DNA from: Microbispora siamensis
Lineage (GTDB): Bacteria > Actinomycetota > Actinomycetes > Streptosporangiales > Streptosporangiaceae
Assembly: GCF_016863095.1 (NCBI RefSeq)
Contig: NZ_BOOF01000004.1
Coordinates: 310,001 to 374,000 of the forward strand
Length of the DNA: 64,000 nt
Reading direction: 5' to 3'
Shown: piece after piece, positions 25,225-35,146 of the stretch
How positions within the stretch are numbered: the stretch's first letter is position 1
Layout of the letters: each line of letters opens with the position of its first letter
Position numbers and translations under genes: made by a program
Notes under the pieces: model-generated
Seen by the model: the letters and a program-made list of their open reading frames with translations, nothing else
Databases searched by the model: none
Told to the model about the DNA's origin: nothing

Positions 25225-26427
25225 ATGACCGAACACAACATGCTCCACAAGGTCGTGGTCATCGGTGGCGGTTACGCCGGAACGCTCGCGGCCAATCGCC
25301 TGCGGGCGCGCGATGACGTCGACGTCACCCTGGTCAACCCCCGTCCGGAGTTCGTCGAACGCATCCGGCTGCACCAGTTCGTGGCCCGTACCGGCGACGC
25401 CACGATCGACTACGGCACGCTGCTCGGCGAGGGCATCCGCTTGGTCGTCGACAGCGGCACGCGCATCGACACCGCCGCGCGCAGGGTACGGCTGGCGTCG
25501 GGTCGTACCTTGGACTACGACTACGTCATCTACGCGGTCGGCAGCACGGCGGCGACACCCTCATCGGTGCCCGGCGCGGCCGAATTCGCGTTCGACATCG
25601 CTGAGTTGGAATCCGCGCGGCGGCTGCGCGCCAGGCTGGAGGAGTTGCCCCTCGATGCTCCGGTCACCGTGATCGGCGGCGGGTTGACCGGCATAGAGAC
25701 GGCCGCCGAGCTGACCGAGCAAGGACGCAGGGTCACGCTGGTGTGCGGCCGCGCCCTGGCGCCGACGTTCAGCGCACCTGGCCGCCGATACATCGCCAAA
25801 TGGCTGACCCGGCACGGTGTCGCCGTGCTCGAGGCCGCTGCGGTGAGCGAGGTGCGGCCGGACGCGGTCGTCCTTTCCGACGGTTCCGCCGATGGCGGGG
25901 TGCGTCCGAGCGCGCTCACCATCTGGACGGCCGGTTTCGGCGTGCCGGCGCTGGCCGCCGCGAGCGGGCTGCGCACCGACGCGCTCGGCCGGCTGCTCAC
26001 CGACGAGACGCTGACCAGCGTCGACGACGATCGCATCGTCGCGGCCGGCGACGCCGCCGCGCCGTCGGGTCAGCCGCTGCGGATGAGCGGCTACGCCGCC
26101 GGGCCGCTCGGGGCACGGGCCGCCGACACCGTGTTGAGCCGGATCGCGGGGACCGAACCGGCGGTGATCGACCTGGCCTTCACGGGAGCGTGCGTCAGCC
26201 TCGGCCGGCGCACGGGGATCCGGCAGCTGGCCCGCAAGGACGACACCGCGGTGAACGTCTTCATCGGCGGCCGCGTGGGCGCGGTGATCAAGGAGGTGAC
26301 CTGCAAGTTCGTGGTGGCGAAGCGGATCCGCCTCGAGGCGCGCAAGCCGGGTTCCATGACCTGGCCCAAGGGCGGCCGGCGTTTTGAGCAGCCGGCCTCC
26401 GCCGCGCGGGTGGTCACCTCCCCGTGA
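25225..26427 (+). CDS. FAD-dependent NAD(P)/FAD oxidoreductase (NDH-2-like)
   Basis: 400 aa from ATG 25225. Two Rossmann motifs: VVVIGGGYAGTLAANRLRAR for FAD and VTVIGGGLTGIETAAELTEQ for NAD(P)H, plus the C-terminal FAD motif RIVAAGDAAAP. It resembles the pyridine-nucleotide disulfide reductase/NDH-2 fold without a redox CxxC. Partner oxidoreductases next to ECF41 sigma genes (the COE group) look like this. It overlaps the sigma gene by GTGA. Electron acceptor unknown. Confidence 0.87.
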   Translation: MTEHNMLHKVVVIGGGYAGTLAANRLRARDDVDVTLVNPRPEFVERIRLHQFVARTGDATIDYGTLLGEGIRLVVDSGTRIDTAARRVRLASGRTLDYDYVIYAVGSTAATPSSVPGAAEFAFDIAELESARRLRARLEELPLDAPVTVIGGGLTGIETAAELTEQGRRVTLVCGRALAPTFSAPGRRYIAKWLTRHGVAVLEAAAVSEVRPDAVVLSDGSADGGVRPSALTIWTAGFGVPALAAASGLRTDALGRLLTDETLTSVDDDRIVAAGDAAAPSGQPLRMSGYAAGPLGARAADTVLSRIAGTEPAVIDLAFTGACVSLGRRTGIRQLARKDDTAVNVFIGGRVGAVIKEVTCKFVVAKRIRLEARKPGSMTWPKGGRRFEQPASAARVVTSP

Positions 26428-27314
26428 GCACCGACGAGCATGCCGAGCGGTTCACCCTGTTGCGGCCGCTGCTGTTCACGATCGTCTACGAGATCCTCGG
26501 CTCGGTGACCGAATCCGACGACGTGCTGCAGAACGGCTATCTGCGGTGGGCGGAAGTGGACCTCGCGACGGTGCGGGACACCAAGTCGTATCTGGCACAG
26601 CTGGTGACCCGGCAGGCGCTCAACGCCATGCGGACGAGCGCGCGCCGTCGCGAGGACTACATCGGCTCGTGGCTGCCCGAGCCGCTGCTGCTCGACGAGA
26701 ACGACGCGTCGACCGATGTACTGCTCGCCGAGTCGGTGTCGATGGCGATGCTCGTCCTACTCGAAACGCTCACCCCCGATGAGCGTGCGGTGTTCGTGCT
26801 GCGCGAGGTGTTCGGCTTCGAGTACCACGACATCGCCGCGGCGGTGGGCAAATCCGTGGCGACGGTGCGCCAGGTGGCGCACCGCGCTCGCGAGCACGTA
26901 CGGGCGCGGCGCAAGCGCTTCGAGCCCGCCGACGCCGCCACGACCGCGCGGATCACCGAGCGGTTCATGACCGCGGCGGCCACCGGTGACCTGGAAGGGC
27001 TGCTCTCGCTGCTCGCGCCGGACGTCACCTGGACCGCCGACAGCGGCGGCAAGACCACCGCAGCGCGCCGGCCGGTGGTGGGCGCGGAAAAGGTGGCCGC
27101 GGTCCTCATGAACCTGTTCCGTCTGGAGCGGCTGGCGGACCTGCGGATCGAGAGGGTCAACTGCAACAACACGCCCGCGATGGTCCTCAGCGGCGAGCGC
27201 CTGGAAGGGGTCTTCCTGATCGAGATCGCCGATGGGAAGATCACCAACTTCTACGCCATCCGGAACCCGGACAAACTTCTCGCGGTGGCGGTTCCACGTC
27301 AGATCAGCCGGTAG
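26424..27314 (+). CDS. ECF41/SigJ-type sigma factor with SnoaL-like C-terminal domain
   Basis: 296 aa from GTG 26424. Sigma region 2 (residues ~10-75) and region 4 (~105-160; DIAAAVGKSVATVRQVAHRA) are followed by a SnoaL-like extension. The three ECF41 signatures are visible: WLPEP in the linker, DSGGK in place of the usual DGGGR, and NPDKL near the end. ECF41 factors have no anti-sigma; the extension itself modulates activity. Cotranslation with the oxidoreductase and a TGTCACA element upstream suggest autoregulation. Confidence 0.9.
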   Translation: MSTDEHAERFTLLRPLLFTIVYEILGSVTESDDVLQNGYLRWAEVDLATVRDTKSYLAQLVTRQALNAMRTSARRREDYIGSWLPEPLLLDENDASTDVLLAESVSMAMLVLLETLTPDERAVFVLREVFGFEYHDIAAAVGKSVATVRQVAHRAREHVRARRKRFEPADAATTARITERFMTAAATGDLEGLLSLLAPDVTWTADSGGKTTAARRPVVGAEKVAAVLMNLFRLERLADLRIERVNCNNTPAMVLSGERLEGVFLIEIADGKITNFYAIRNPDKLLAVAVPRQISR

Positions 27315-28536
<1,222 letters not shown>

Positions 28537-28538
28537 GG

Positions 28539-29624
28539 TCACGACCTCCTCGTACGGCGGGCGGGGTCCCGGTCGCGCATGATCCACCGTTGGACCAGTG
28601 CGAGCACGACGATGATGGCGAACAACACGAACGAGATGGCCGTGCCCGAGCCGTACTCGAAGCTCCGGAAGGCCGTCTGGTACGACAGGAAGGCCGGGGT
28701 GAGGGTGGTCTTGGCCGGGTTGCCCTGGCTCATCACGTAGACCTGGTCGAAGACCTGCCAGGTCGCGATGAGGCCGAGCGTCAGCACCAGGAACAGCGTG
28801 GGCTTCAGCAGCGGGAGCGTGATGTGCCGGAACCGCTGCCAGCGCCCGGCCCCGTCGAGCATGCCGGCCTCCTCCAGCGTCACCGGGATGTCCTGGAGCG
28901 CGGCCAGGAACATCAACATGAACGTTCCAGACGTCGTCCAGACGACCAGCATGATGATCGTGCACATCGCCACGCTCGGCCCCGACAGCCACTCCCACCA
29001 CGACAGCCCGAACGGCCCGCCGTCCGTCAGCGCCGCCGGCGGATCGGCCGGGTCGACCAGGCCGAGCCCCCCGAGCAGCAGGTGGAGCACGCCCCGCGAG
29101 TCGGAGAACCACTGCGGGCCGTCGATCCCGAACAGCTTCAGCAGGCTGGTCACGGCGCCCGAGTTGGCGAAGATGAACAGGAACACGACGCTGATCGCCA
29201 CCGAGCTGGTGACCGAGGGGAAGAAGAACGCGGCGCGGAAGAACGTCTTCCCCTTCAGCATCCTGGCGTTCACGATCAGGGCGAGGCCCAGCGCCAGGAC
29301 CGTCTGGGCCGGCACGACGATCGCGACGTAGTAGAAGTTGTTCCGCACGCTGGTCATGAAGTCCTGGCGGGCCAGGCCGTCCTCGGTGAACAGCCGGGTG
29401 TAGTTCTCCGTCCCCACGAACGGCACGCCCGAGCGGAACGGGCTGCCCTGGCCGTTCCAGTCGGTGAGGCTGACCCACATCGCCATCAGGATCGGCAGCA
29501 GCATGAACAGGCCCAGGATCACCACCACCGGCGCCACGAACAGCCAGCCCGCGATGTTCTCCCGCACGGCGGCGCTCAGCCGGGGGCCGGGCCGCGTGGC
29601 CCGTGCGGGTGCGGTGTCGGCCAC
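28539..29624 (-). CDS. ABC sugar transporter permease (CUT1, MalF/UgpA-like)
   Basis: 361 aa from GTG 29624. The GTG at 29630 overlaps the AGGAG and is less likely. Longer than usual because of an extracytoplasmic insertion after the third helix (about residues 165-215, rich in Gly/Leu/Asp), as in MalF-type subunits. First helix AGWLFVAPVVVILGLFMLLP, EAA loop EEAGMLDGAGRWQRFRHITL. Confidence 0.87.
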   Translation of the reverse strand: MADTAPARATRPGPRLSAAVRENIAGWLFVAPVVVILGLFMLLPILMAMWVSLTDWNGQGSPFRSGVPFVGTENYTRLFTEDGLARQDFMTSVRNNFYYVAIVVPAQTVLALGLALIVNARMLKGKTFFRAAFFFPSVTSSVAISVVFLFIFANSGAVTSLLKLFGIDGPQWFSDSRGVLHLLLGGLGLVDPADPPAALTDGGPFGLSWWEWLSGPSVAMCTIIMLVVWTTSGTFMLMFLAALQDIPVTLEEAGMLDGAGRWQRFRHITLPLLKPTLFLVLTLGLIATWQVFDQVYVMSQGNPAKTTLTPAFLSYQTAFRSFEYGSGTAISFVLFAIIVVLALVQRWIMRDRDPARRTRRS

Positions 29625-29645
29625 GGTCACTCCTTCCGGTCGGCG

Positions 29646-29673
29646 GGGCCCCGGCCGTCACCGGCCGGGGCCC
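29646..29673 (-). terminator. intra-operon hairpin between binding protein and permeases
   Basis: A 12-bp perfect GC stem (29646-29657 with 29662-29673), loop TCAC, in the 74-bp gap between the binding-protein stop and the permease start. Probably a partial terminator or 3'-end stabiliser that leaves more binding protein than permease. Confidence 0.6.
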
Positions 29674-29698
29674 GCTCCGTCTCGCGTCGGCTCTCGCG

Positions 29699-30946
29699 TC
29701 AGCCGAGGGCGGCCTGGGTGTTCTTCTGCAGACGCTCCAGCAGCGCCTTCGGGTCGCTGGAGGTGAGCTTCTGGATGCCGGTGTCGAAGTCGGCCAGGAC
29801 GCTGTCCATCTTCGGCGCGTTGACCGGGCCCTGGGCGTAGTCGGCGCCGTTCACGAACGGGCCGTCGGCGGGGAACTCCTTGGTGTAGGCGTCCTTGGCC
29901 GACTGCCGCGAGGGCATGACGCCGAAGGCCTTGGCGAAGGCCATCTGCTGGTCGACGGTGGTCATCGCCTCGACGAAGTCGATCGCCTGCTGCTTGTACT
30001 TGCTCTTGGAGGAGATGCCCCAGCAGTTGGTGAACGACAGGGTGCCCTTGCCCTTGGGCCCGGCCGGGAGCTCGTGCACGCTGTACTTCACGTCGGGGAA
30101 GTCGGCCTTCAGGGCGCCCTTGATCCAGTTGCCTTCGATGGTCATCACGGCCTTGCCCTTGCCGAACGCCTCACCGCCCCAGCCCGCGTCGAGCTGGCTG
30201 GGGAACTGGGCGAGCTTGTCCTTGAGCAGCGACTGGACGTACTGGAGGGCCTTGAGGTTCTCCGGGGTGTCCGCCGTCGCCTGCTTGCCGTCGGGGCTGG
30301 TGATCCAGCCGCCCGCCTGCACCAGGAACGCGCCGACCCGGTCGCGCGTGTCGCCGATCGCGAGCGGCGTGACGCCCTTGGCCTTGAGCTTCTCGCTCAC
30401 CGCCTTGAGCTGGTCCCAGGTGGTGGGCACGTCGCCCTCGCCGAGCCCGGCCTTGGCCCACAGGTCGTCGTTGATCACCAGGGCGAGGGTGGAGAAGTCC
30501 TTCGGCGCGCAGTAGAACTTGCCGTCGTAGGTGAACGTGGTGCGCAGGCTCGGGTAGAAGTCCGACGCCCCGGACAGCTTGTCGGCGTACGGCTCCAGCG
30601 CGCCCACGCTCGCGTAGTCGGCGAACCGGGAGGCGTCCACGTAGAACACGTCGGGCGGGTTGTCGCCCGCGAACGCCTGGCCGAGCTGCTGGGCGAGGTC
30701 CTGCGCCGGGGTCACGGTCGCCTTCGAGCCCGACTTCTGCGCCCAGGCGGCGGCGGCGTCCTTCACCGCGGTGGTCTCCGCGTCGCCCGAGGAGCCGATG
30801 AGGATCTGCAGCTCGGCGGGGCCGCTGCTCTGCTGGGCGGGAGCGGCCGCCTTGTCGTCGTCGAAACCGCTGCCGCAGGCGGCCGAGGCAAGGAGGGCGG
30901 CGCAGGCGGCGCCCAGCGCCGCCGTCCGTACGGTTCTGTTCTTCAT
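29699..30946 (-). CDS. ABC transporter sugar-binding lipoprotein
   Basis: 415 aa from ATG 30946. Signal MKNRTVRTAALGAACAALLA with lipobox ASAAC (Cys24 lipidated). Cluster-1 binding protein: LQILIGSSGDAETTAV, then DVFYVDASRFADYA and FYCAPKDFSTLALVINDDLW. It lies 37 bp after the LacI gene on the same strand. Because an amylo-alpha-1,6-glucosidase-type gene is divergent, an alpha-glucan oligosaccharide ligand is plausible but inferred. Confidence 0.87.
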   Translation of the reverse strand: MKNRTVRTAALGAACAALLASAACGSGFDDDKAAAPAQQSSGPAELQILIGSSGDAETTAVKDAAAAWAQKSGSKATVTPAQDLAQQLGQAFAGDNPPDVFYVDASRFADYASVGALEPYADKLSGASDFYPSLRTTFTYDGKFYCAPKDFSTLALVINDDLWAKAGLGEGDVPTTWDQLKAVSEKLKAKGVTPLAIGDTRDRVGAFLVQAGGWITSPDGKQATADTPENLKALQYVQSLLKDKLAQFPSQLDAGWGGEAFGKGKAVMTIEGNWIKGALKADFPDVKYSVHELPAGPKGKGTLSFTNCWGISSKSKYKQQAIDFVEAMTTVDQQMAFAKAFGVMPSRQSAKDAYTKEFPADGPFVNGADYAQGPVNAPKMDSVLADFDTGIQKLTSSDPKALLERLQKNTQAALG

Positions 30947-30983
30947 GAGGATTCCCGATCTTCGTTGAGGGGGACGCGCCGGT

Positions 30984-32027
30984 TCACGCCGATTGGCGGA
31001 CGACCAGCGAGGGTTCGAGCAGCACGTTCGCCGGCGCTTCGCCGGGGTCCGCCTGGCCGTCGAGGAGTGTGGTGAGGAGCGCCACGCAGTGCGCGGCGGC
31101 CTGCGCCAGCGGCTGGCTCAGGCTGGTCAGGCCGACGGCCTTGGCCACCGGCGTGTCGTCGAAGCCGATCACCGCGACCGGCCGTTCCGCCGCGTCACTG
31201 CCGGGCCGCCAGGCGAGGCCGGGGGAGCGGGCGGCGTGCAGCGCGCCGAGCGCGAGCGAGTCGCTGGCGCAGACGAGAGCGGTCACCCCGAGGTCCGACC
31301 GCAGCAGGTCGTGGGCGGCCTTCTCGCCGTCGGCCACCCCGTCGCTGGTGGCCCGGCTCAGGCCGGCGGGGTCCACGCCCGCCGCGGCGAGCGTGCGTGA
31401 CCAGCCCTCGCGGCGGTCGTCGCCGACCCCGGAGCCGGACGGCCAGCCGAGGAAGCCGATCACGCGATGGCCCGCGTCGAGCAGGTGGCGGGTGGCCGCG
31501 GCCGTGCCGGCCGCGCCGTCCACGTCCACCCAGGCATGGGAGGCGCCCGCGGAGTCCGCGCTCCAGGGGCGTCCGAAGGTGACGAACGGCACCTTGCGGT
31601 CCAGCAGCCAGGCCGTGCGCAGGTCGCCGTGGTGGGTGCTGGTCAGCACGAACGCGTCCGGCTCGTACGCGCCGAGCAGGTCCTCGAACGTGTCGACCTC
31701 GGCCTGGTCGTCGTCGGCCGTGTAGAGGAGCACCCGGTAGCCGGAACGTGCCGCCGACTCGGTCAGGCCGTGCAGGAAGCGGTCGAGCACCGAGCCGTTG
31801 ATGCCGTCCCGGTCGGGCTCGATCCGGATGGCGATCAACCGGGACCGGCCGGTGCGCATCTGGCGGGCCGCCTGGTTGACCCGGTAGCCCAGCTCCTCCA
31901 CCGCCCGCAGCACCCGCTGCCTGGTCTCCTCGCGGACGACGTCCGGGCTGTTCAGGACGTTCGAGACCGTCTGGCGTGACACGCCGGCGAGCCGGGCCAC
32001 ATCGGCGATCGTCACCTTTTCGGTCAT
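30984..32027 (-). CDS. LacI family transcriptional regulator
   Basis: 347 aa from ATG 32027. Classical LacI headpiece (VTIADVARLAGVSRQTVSNV, hinge RMRTGRS-like) and sugar-binding core (IGFLGWPSG, VIGFDDTPVA). It heads the transport operon and faces the debranching-type enzyme across a spacer with a perfect TTGAACGTTCAA operator 20 bp from its own start. It should repress both directions until a sugar inducer is bound. Confidence 0.92.
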   Translation of the reverse strand: MTEKVTIADVARLAGVSRQTVSNVLNSPDVVREETRQRVLRAVEELGYRVNQAARQMRTGRSRLIAIRIEPDRDGINGSVLDRFLHGLTESAARSGYRVLLYTADDDQAEVDTFEDLLGAYEPDAFVLTSTHHGDLRTAWLLDRKVPFVTFGRPWSADSAGASHAWVDVDGAAGTAAATRHLLDAGHRVIGFLGWPSGSGVGDDRREGWSRTLAAAGVDPAGLSRATSDGVADGEKAAHDLLRSDLGVTALVCASDSLALGALHAARSPGLAWRPGSDAAERPVAVIGFDDTPVAKAVGLTSLSQPLAQAAAHCVALLTTLLDGQADPGEAPANVLLEPSLVVRQSA

Positions 32028-32046
32028 GTCCTGCCCTTCTGGGGGT

Positions 32047-32058
32047 TTGAACGTTCAA
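32047..32058. promoter_or_regulatory. LacI operator TTGAACGTTCAA
   Basis: Perfect 12-bp palindrome with the central CG typical of LacI/GalR sites, between lacI and the divergent glucosidase gene. Only one copy was seen in the cluster. Confidence 0.75.
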
Positions 32059-32173
32059 GGAGGAGTAAGGCATGATTAGATCGATCAAAATAAACTGAGT
32101 GTTTCGCAATGTGCACCCCCGGCGACCACATGTCAAGGTCAAAGCCGGCGATTCGATCCAGGAGGGCCCATCG

Positions 32174-34291
32174 GTGCTCGTCGGAGCCACGCCCGGTGCG
32201 GGTGGCGAGTTCGCCACCGGCACGGCGTACCGCCTGCAACCGCCACTGCACGAGCTGGTCAGCACCGTCATGGCGCCGACCGGGGCGCTGAGCGGCGCTG
32301 ACGGCCAGATCCGCCCCTTCGGCGTCCAGGGGCTCTTCCACGCCGATCACCGGGCGCTGTCGCAGGCGACGCTGCTCGTGAACGGCCGCGAGCCCGAGGC
32401 GATCGGCCACGTCCACGAGGAGGCCGGGCGCACCCGGTTCGTCTCGCTCGCCCGCTGGCTCGGCGACCCCCACCCCGACCCCACCGTGCGGCTCGAACGC
32501 GTCCGCGAGGTCGGCGCGTACGGCATGAGCGAGCGCGTGGAGATCACCTCCACCGCCTCCGTCGCCGTGACCGCCTCGGTCACGGTCGAGCTGGGCTGCG
32601 ACTTCGCGCCGATCGAGGTCGTCAAGTCGGGCGGCGACACCGCGCCGGCCGAGCCCGACGGCCCCCATACGGGTCCCGGCGGCCTGTCGTGGCGGAGCGG
32701 CGGCATCCGGGTCACGGCCGTGGGCGAGGACGCCCGCTCGGAGACCGCCGACGGCACCCGGTTGCGCTGGGAGCTGAGCCTGCCGCCGGGCGGGTCGGCG
32801 ACGCTGCGCTGGGAGGTCGTCGTGGACGACCCCGCCGCCGTCGTCGTCACGCCGGCCAGGACGCTGGAGTGGACCAGGCCCGAGGTCACCGCCGCCGACC
32901 GGCGGCTGACCCGGTTGCTGAACCAGTCACTGGAGGACCTGCGGTCGCTGCGGCTCGCGGAGGCCGGCGCCCCCGGCGACACCTTCCTCGGCGCCGGCGT
33001 GCCCTGGTTCCTCACGCTCTTCGGGCGCGACAGCCTGTGGGCCGCCCGGATGCTGCTGCCGCTCGGCACCGACCTCGCCGCCGGCACGCTGCGGGTGCTC
33101 GCGCGCCGGCAGGGTACGCGGGTGGACCCCACCTCGGGCGAGGCGCCGGGGAAGATCATGCACGAGCTGCGGCGGCACGAGTTCACCGTCGAGGGCAACG
33201 GCCTCCGGCTGCCCGCGGCCTACTACGGCACGATCGACGCCACTCCCCTGTGGATCAGTCTCCTGCACGACGCCTGGCGGTGGGGGATGCCCGAGCGCGA
33301 GGTCGCGGCGCTGCTGCCGAACATGGAGGCCGCGCTCGGCTGGCTCGCCGACTTCGCCGACCCCGACGGCGACGGGTTCGTGGAGTACATCGACACCTCC
33401 GACCGCGGCCTGGCCAACCAGGGCTGGAAGGACTCCGGCGACTCCATCCGGTTCCGCGACGGCAGCCAGGCCAAGCCGCCGATCGCGCTCGTCGAGGTGC
33501 AGGGCTACGCGTACGAGGCGGCGAGGAACGCGGCGTCGCTGCTGCAGGCGTTCGGCCGGCCCGGCGCGGGCCGGTGGAACGAGCACGCCGACGCGCTGGC
33601 CGAGCGGTTCCGCGCCCGGTTCTGGGTGGACGGCCCGCACGGGCGCTTCCCCGCGCTCGCGCTCGACACCGACAAGCGGCCGGTGGACGCGCTCACCAGC
33701 AACATCGGCCACCTGCTCGGCACCGGCCTGCTGTCGGAGGAGGAGTCGGCCCAGGTCGCGAAGCTGCTGGCCGCCCCGATGATGAGCGGCGGCTACGGGC
33801 TGCGCACGATGTCGTCCGGCGACGGCGGCTTCAGCCCGCTGTCCTACCACTGCGGCTCGATCTGGGCGCACGACACCGCCATCGTGCTCGCCGGGCTGGC
33901 CAGGGCCGGGTTCGCCGCGCAGGCGGCCGGGCTCGCCGAAGGGCTGCTCGCGGCGGGGGAGGCGTTCGGCTACCGGCTGCCCGAGCTGTACGCCGGGGAC
34001 AGCGCCGGCCCGCGCCCCGGCCTCGGCAGGCCCATGCCCTACCCGGCGGCCTGCCGGCCCCAGGCGTGGTCGGCCGCGGCGGCCGTGACGATCGCGCACG
34101 CCGCGCTCGGCCTGTACCCCGACGTGCCGGCGGGGCGGGTGCTGCTGCGGCCCATGGCCGGGGCGCCGCTTGGTGCGCTGTCGGCCCGGGGACTGCGGGT
34201 GGCGGGCGCGGAGGTGAGCGTCGCCGTGGACGCGGCGGGCCACGCCACCGTCACCGGCCTGCCGCCGGGTCTCGACCTCGACGTGCGGTGA
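32174..34291 (+). CDS. amylo-alpha-1,6-glucosidase (glycogen debranching-type) protein
   Basis: 705 aa. GTG 32174 is chosen because AGGAGG (32160-32165) lies 8 nt upstream. A GTG at 32099 in the same frame has no ribosome-binding site. N-terminal glycogen-debranching beta-sandwich domain (to about residue 250; DGQIRPFGVQGLFHADHRAL), then an (alpha/alpha)6 catalytic domain with GVPWFLTLFGRDSLWAARML, SGEAPGKIMHELRRHE, GYGLRTMSSGDGGFSPLSYH and GSIWAHDTAI. No signal peptide, so it acts inside the cell on imported branched or substituted oligoglucosides. Divergent from lacI. Confidence 0.87.
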   Translation: MLVGATPGAGGEFATGTAYRLQPPLHELVSTVMAPTGALSGADGQIRPFGVQGLFHADHRALSQATLLVNGREPEAIGHVHEEAGRTRFVSLARWLGDPHPDPTVRLERVREVGAYGMSERVEITSTASVAVTASVTVELGCDFAPIEVVKSGGDTAPAEPDGPHTGPGGLSWRSGGIRVTAVGEDARSETADGTRLRWELSLPPGGSATLRWEVVVDDPAAVVVTPARTLEWTRPEVTAADRRLTRLLNQSLEDLRSLRLAEAGAPGDTFLGAGVPWFLTLFGRDSLWAARMLLPLGTDLAAGTLRVLARRQGTRVDPTSGEAPGKIMHELRRHEFTVEGNGLRLPAAYYGTIDATPLWISLLHDAWRWGMPEREVAALLPNMEAALGWLADFADPDGDGFVEYIDTSDRGLANQGWKDSGDSIRFRDGSQAKPPIALVEVQGYAYEAARNAASLLQAFGRPGAGRWNEHADALAERFRARFWVDGPHGRFPALALDTDKRPVDALTSNIGHLLGTGLLSEEESAQVAKLLAAPMMSGGYGLRTMSSGDGGFSPLSYHCGSIWAHDTAIVLAGLARAGFAAQAAGLAEGLLAAGEAFGYRLPELYAGDSAGPRPGLGRPMPYPAACRPQAWSAAAAVTIAHAALGLYPDVPAGRVLLRPMAGAPLGALSARGLRVAGAEVSVAVDAAGHATVTGLPPGLDLDVR

Positions 34292-34323
34292 CGAGTTCGG
34301 TCGATCCGAAGGGCCTGGATCCG

Positions 34324-34356
34324 CTGCTTTCGTCCCGGAGGTAGGGGCGAAAGCAG
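34324..34356 (+). terminator. terminator of the glucosidase gene
   Basis: A 13-bp stem with one T-G pair (34324-34336 with 34344-34356), loop GGAGGTA, 33 bp past the stop. Confidence 0.75.
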
Positions 34357-34365
34357 GGATTCATG

Positions 34366-34401
34366 TTGACATCGTTGTTCCGTGAAGAGAGCATTGCTCT
34401 C
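34366..34401 (+). promoter_or_regulatory. -35 and inverted repeat upstream of the small membrane protein
   Basis: TTGACA (34366-34371) is followed by GAGAGC-ATT-GCTCTC (34387-34401), a perfect dyad at the expected -10/+1 region. No good -10 hexamer is visible. Confidence 0.4.
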
Positions 34402-34454
34402 GAAACGGAGCGATGACCAGGCTCCGTTCGTCGTGCCCGACGATGGGAGCCGCC

Positions 34455-35117
34455 ATGACATCCGTCCTGCCTGCCCGTGCCCGGCTGACCGGCCTGTCCT
34501 TTCTCGGAGCCGGGATCTTGTTCGTCCTGTATCCCGTGGTCCGGCCGTACTCCGACGAGACCTCGCTGTCCGGGGCCGCCGCGATGGCGTCGCCGGCCTG
34601 GGTGGCGGCGCACCTGTTCGCGGTGGCCGGGTTCGTCCTGCTCGCGCTGGGAGTGCTCGGGCTGCACCTGCTGCTGGACCCGGCGCTGGATCGTCCGCTC
34701 GCTCTGCGTGCCACCGTGGTGACGTGGATCGGCGCCGGACTGACCCTGCCGTACTATGGTGCGGAGGTCTTCGGGCTGAACGTCATCGCCGCGAGGGCGG
34801 TGCGGGACGGCGACGCGTCACTGCTGGCGCTGGCCGACGAGTTCCGGTTCGGCCCGGCGGCGGTCACGATGTTCGTGGCCGGGCTCGCGTTGCTCGGCCT
34901 CGGCGCGGTGCTGGCCGCCGTCGCCGCCGGTCGGTCGGGGATGCTCCCCCGGTGGAGCGCCGCTCCGCTCGCTGCGGGGTTTCTGCTGTTCATCCCTCAG
35001 TTCTTCGGCACTCCCGAGATCCGCATCGCCCATGGCGTGTTGATCGCACTCGGTGCGGTGTGGCTGGCGGTGGCGGTGTGGCGCTTGGGGCGGCGCTCCC
35101 TCGCGCTCGCGACATGA
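34455..35117 (+). CDS. small integral membrane protein (DUF4386-like)
   Basis: 220 aa from ATG 34455, with GGGAG (34445-34449) 5 nt upstream. In-frame ATGs at 34413 and 34443 are alternatives. About six membrane helices (LTGLSFLGAGILFVLYPVV, VAAHLFAVAGFVLLALGVLG, a third near ATVVTWIGAGLTL, and three more). No catalytic motif. Function unknown. Confidence 0.7.
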   Translation: MTSVLPARARLTGLSFLGAGILFVLYPVVRPYSDETSLSGAAAMASPAWVAAHLFAVAGFVLLALGVLGLHLLLDPALDRPLALRATVVTWIGAGLTLPYYGAEVFGLNVIAARAVRDGDASLLALADEFRFGPAAVTMFVAGLALLGLGAVLAAVAAGRSGMLPRWSAAPLAAGFLLFIPQFFGTPEIRIAHGVLIALGAVWLAVAVWRLGRRSLALAT

Positions 35118-35137
35118 TCGAATAACTGTTCTAATAT
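35109..35137 (+). promoter_or_regulatory. LexA-controlled promoter of alkB
   Basis: GCGACA (-35, 35109-35114, 4/6), 17-nt spacer, TAATAT (-10, 35132-35137). TCGAATAACTGTTCTA (35118-35133) matches the actinobacterial SOS box TCGAAC-N4-GTTCGA at 10 of 12 fixed positions and overlaps the spacer and -10. The ATG is 10 nt after the -10, so the mRNA is probably leaderless. Confidence 0.65.
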
Positions 35138-35146
35138 GCTGGCCTT

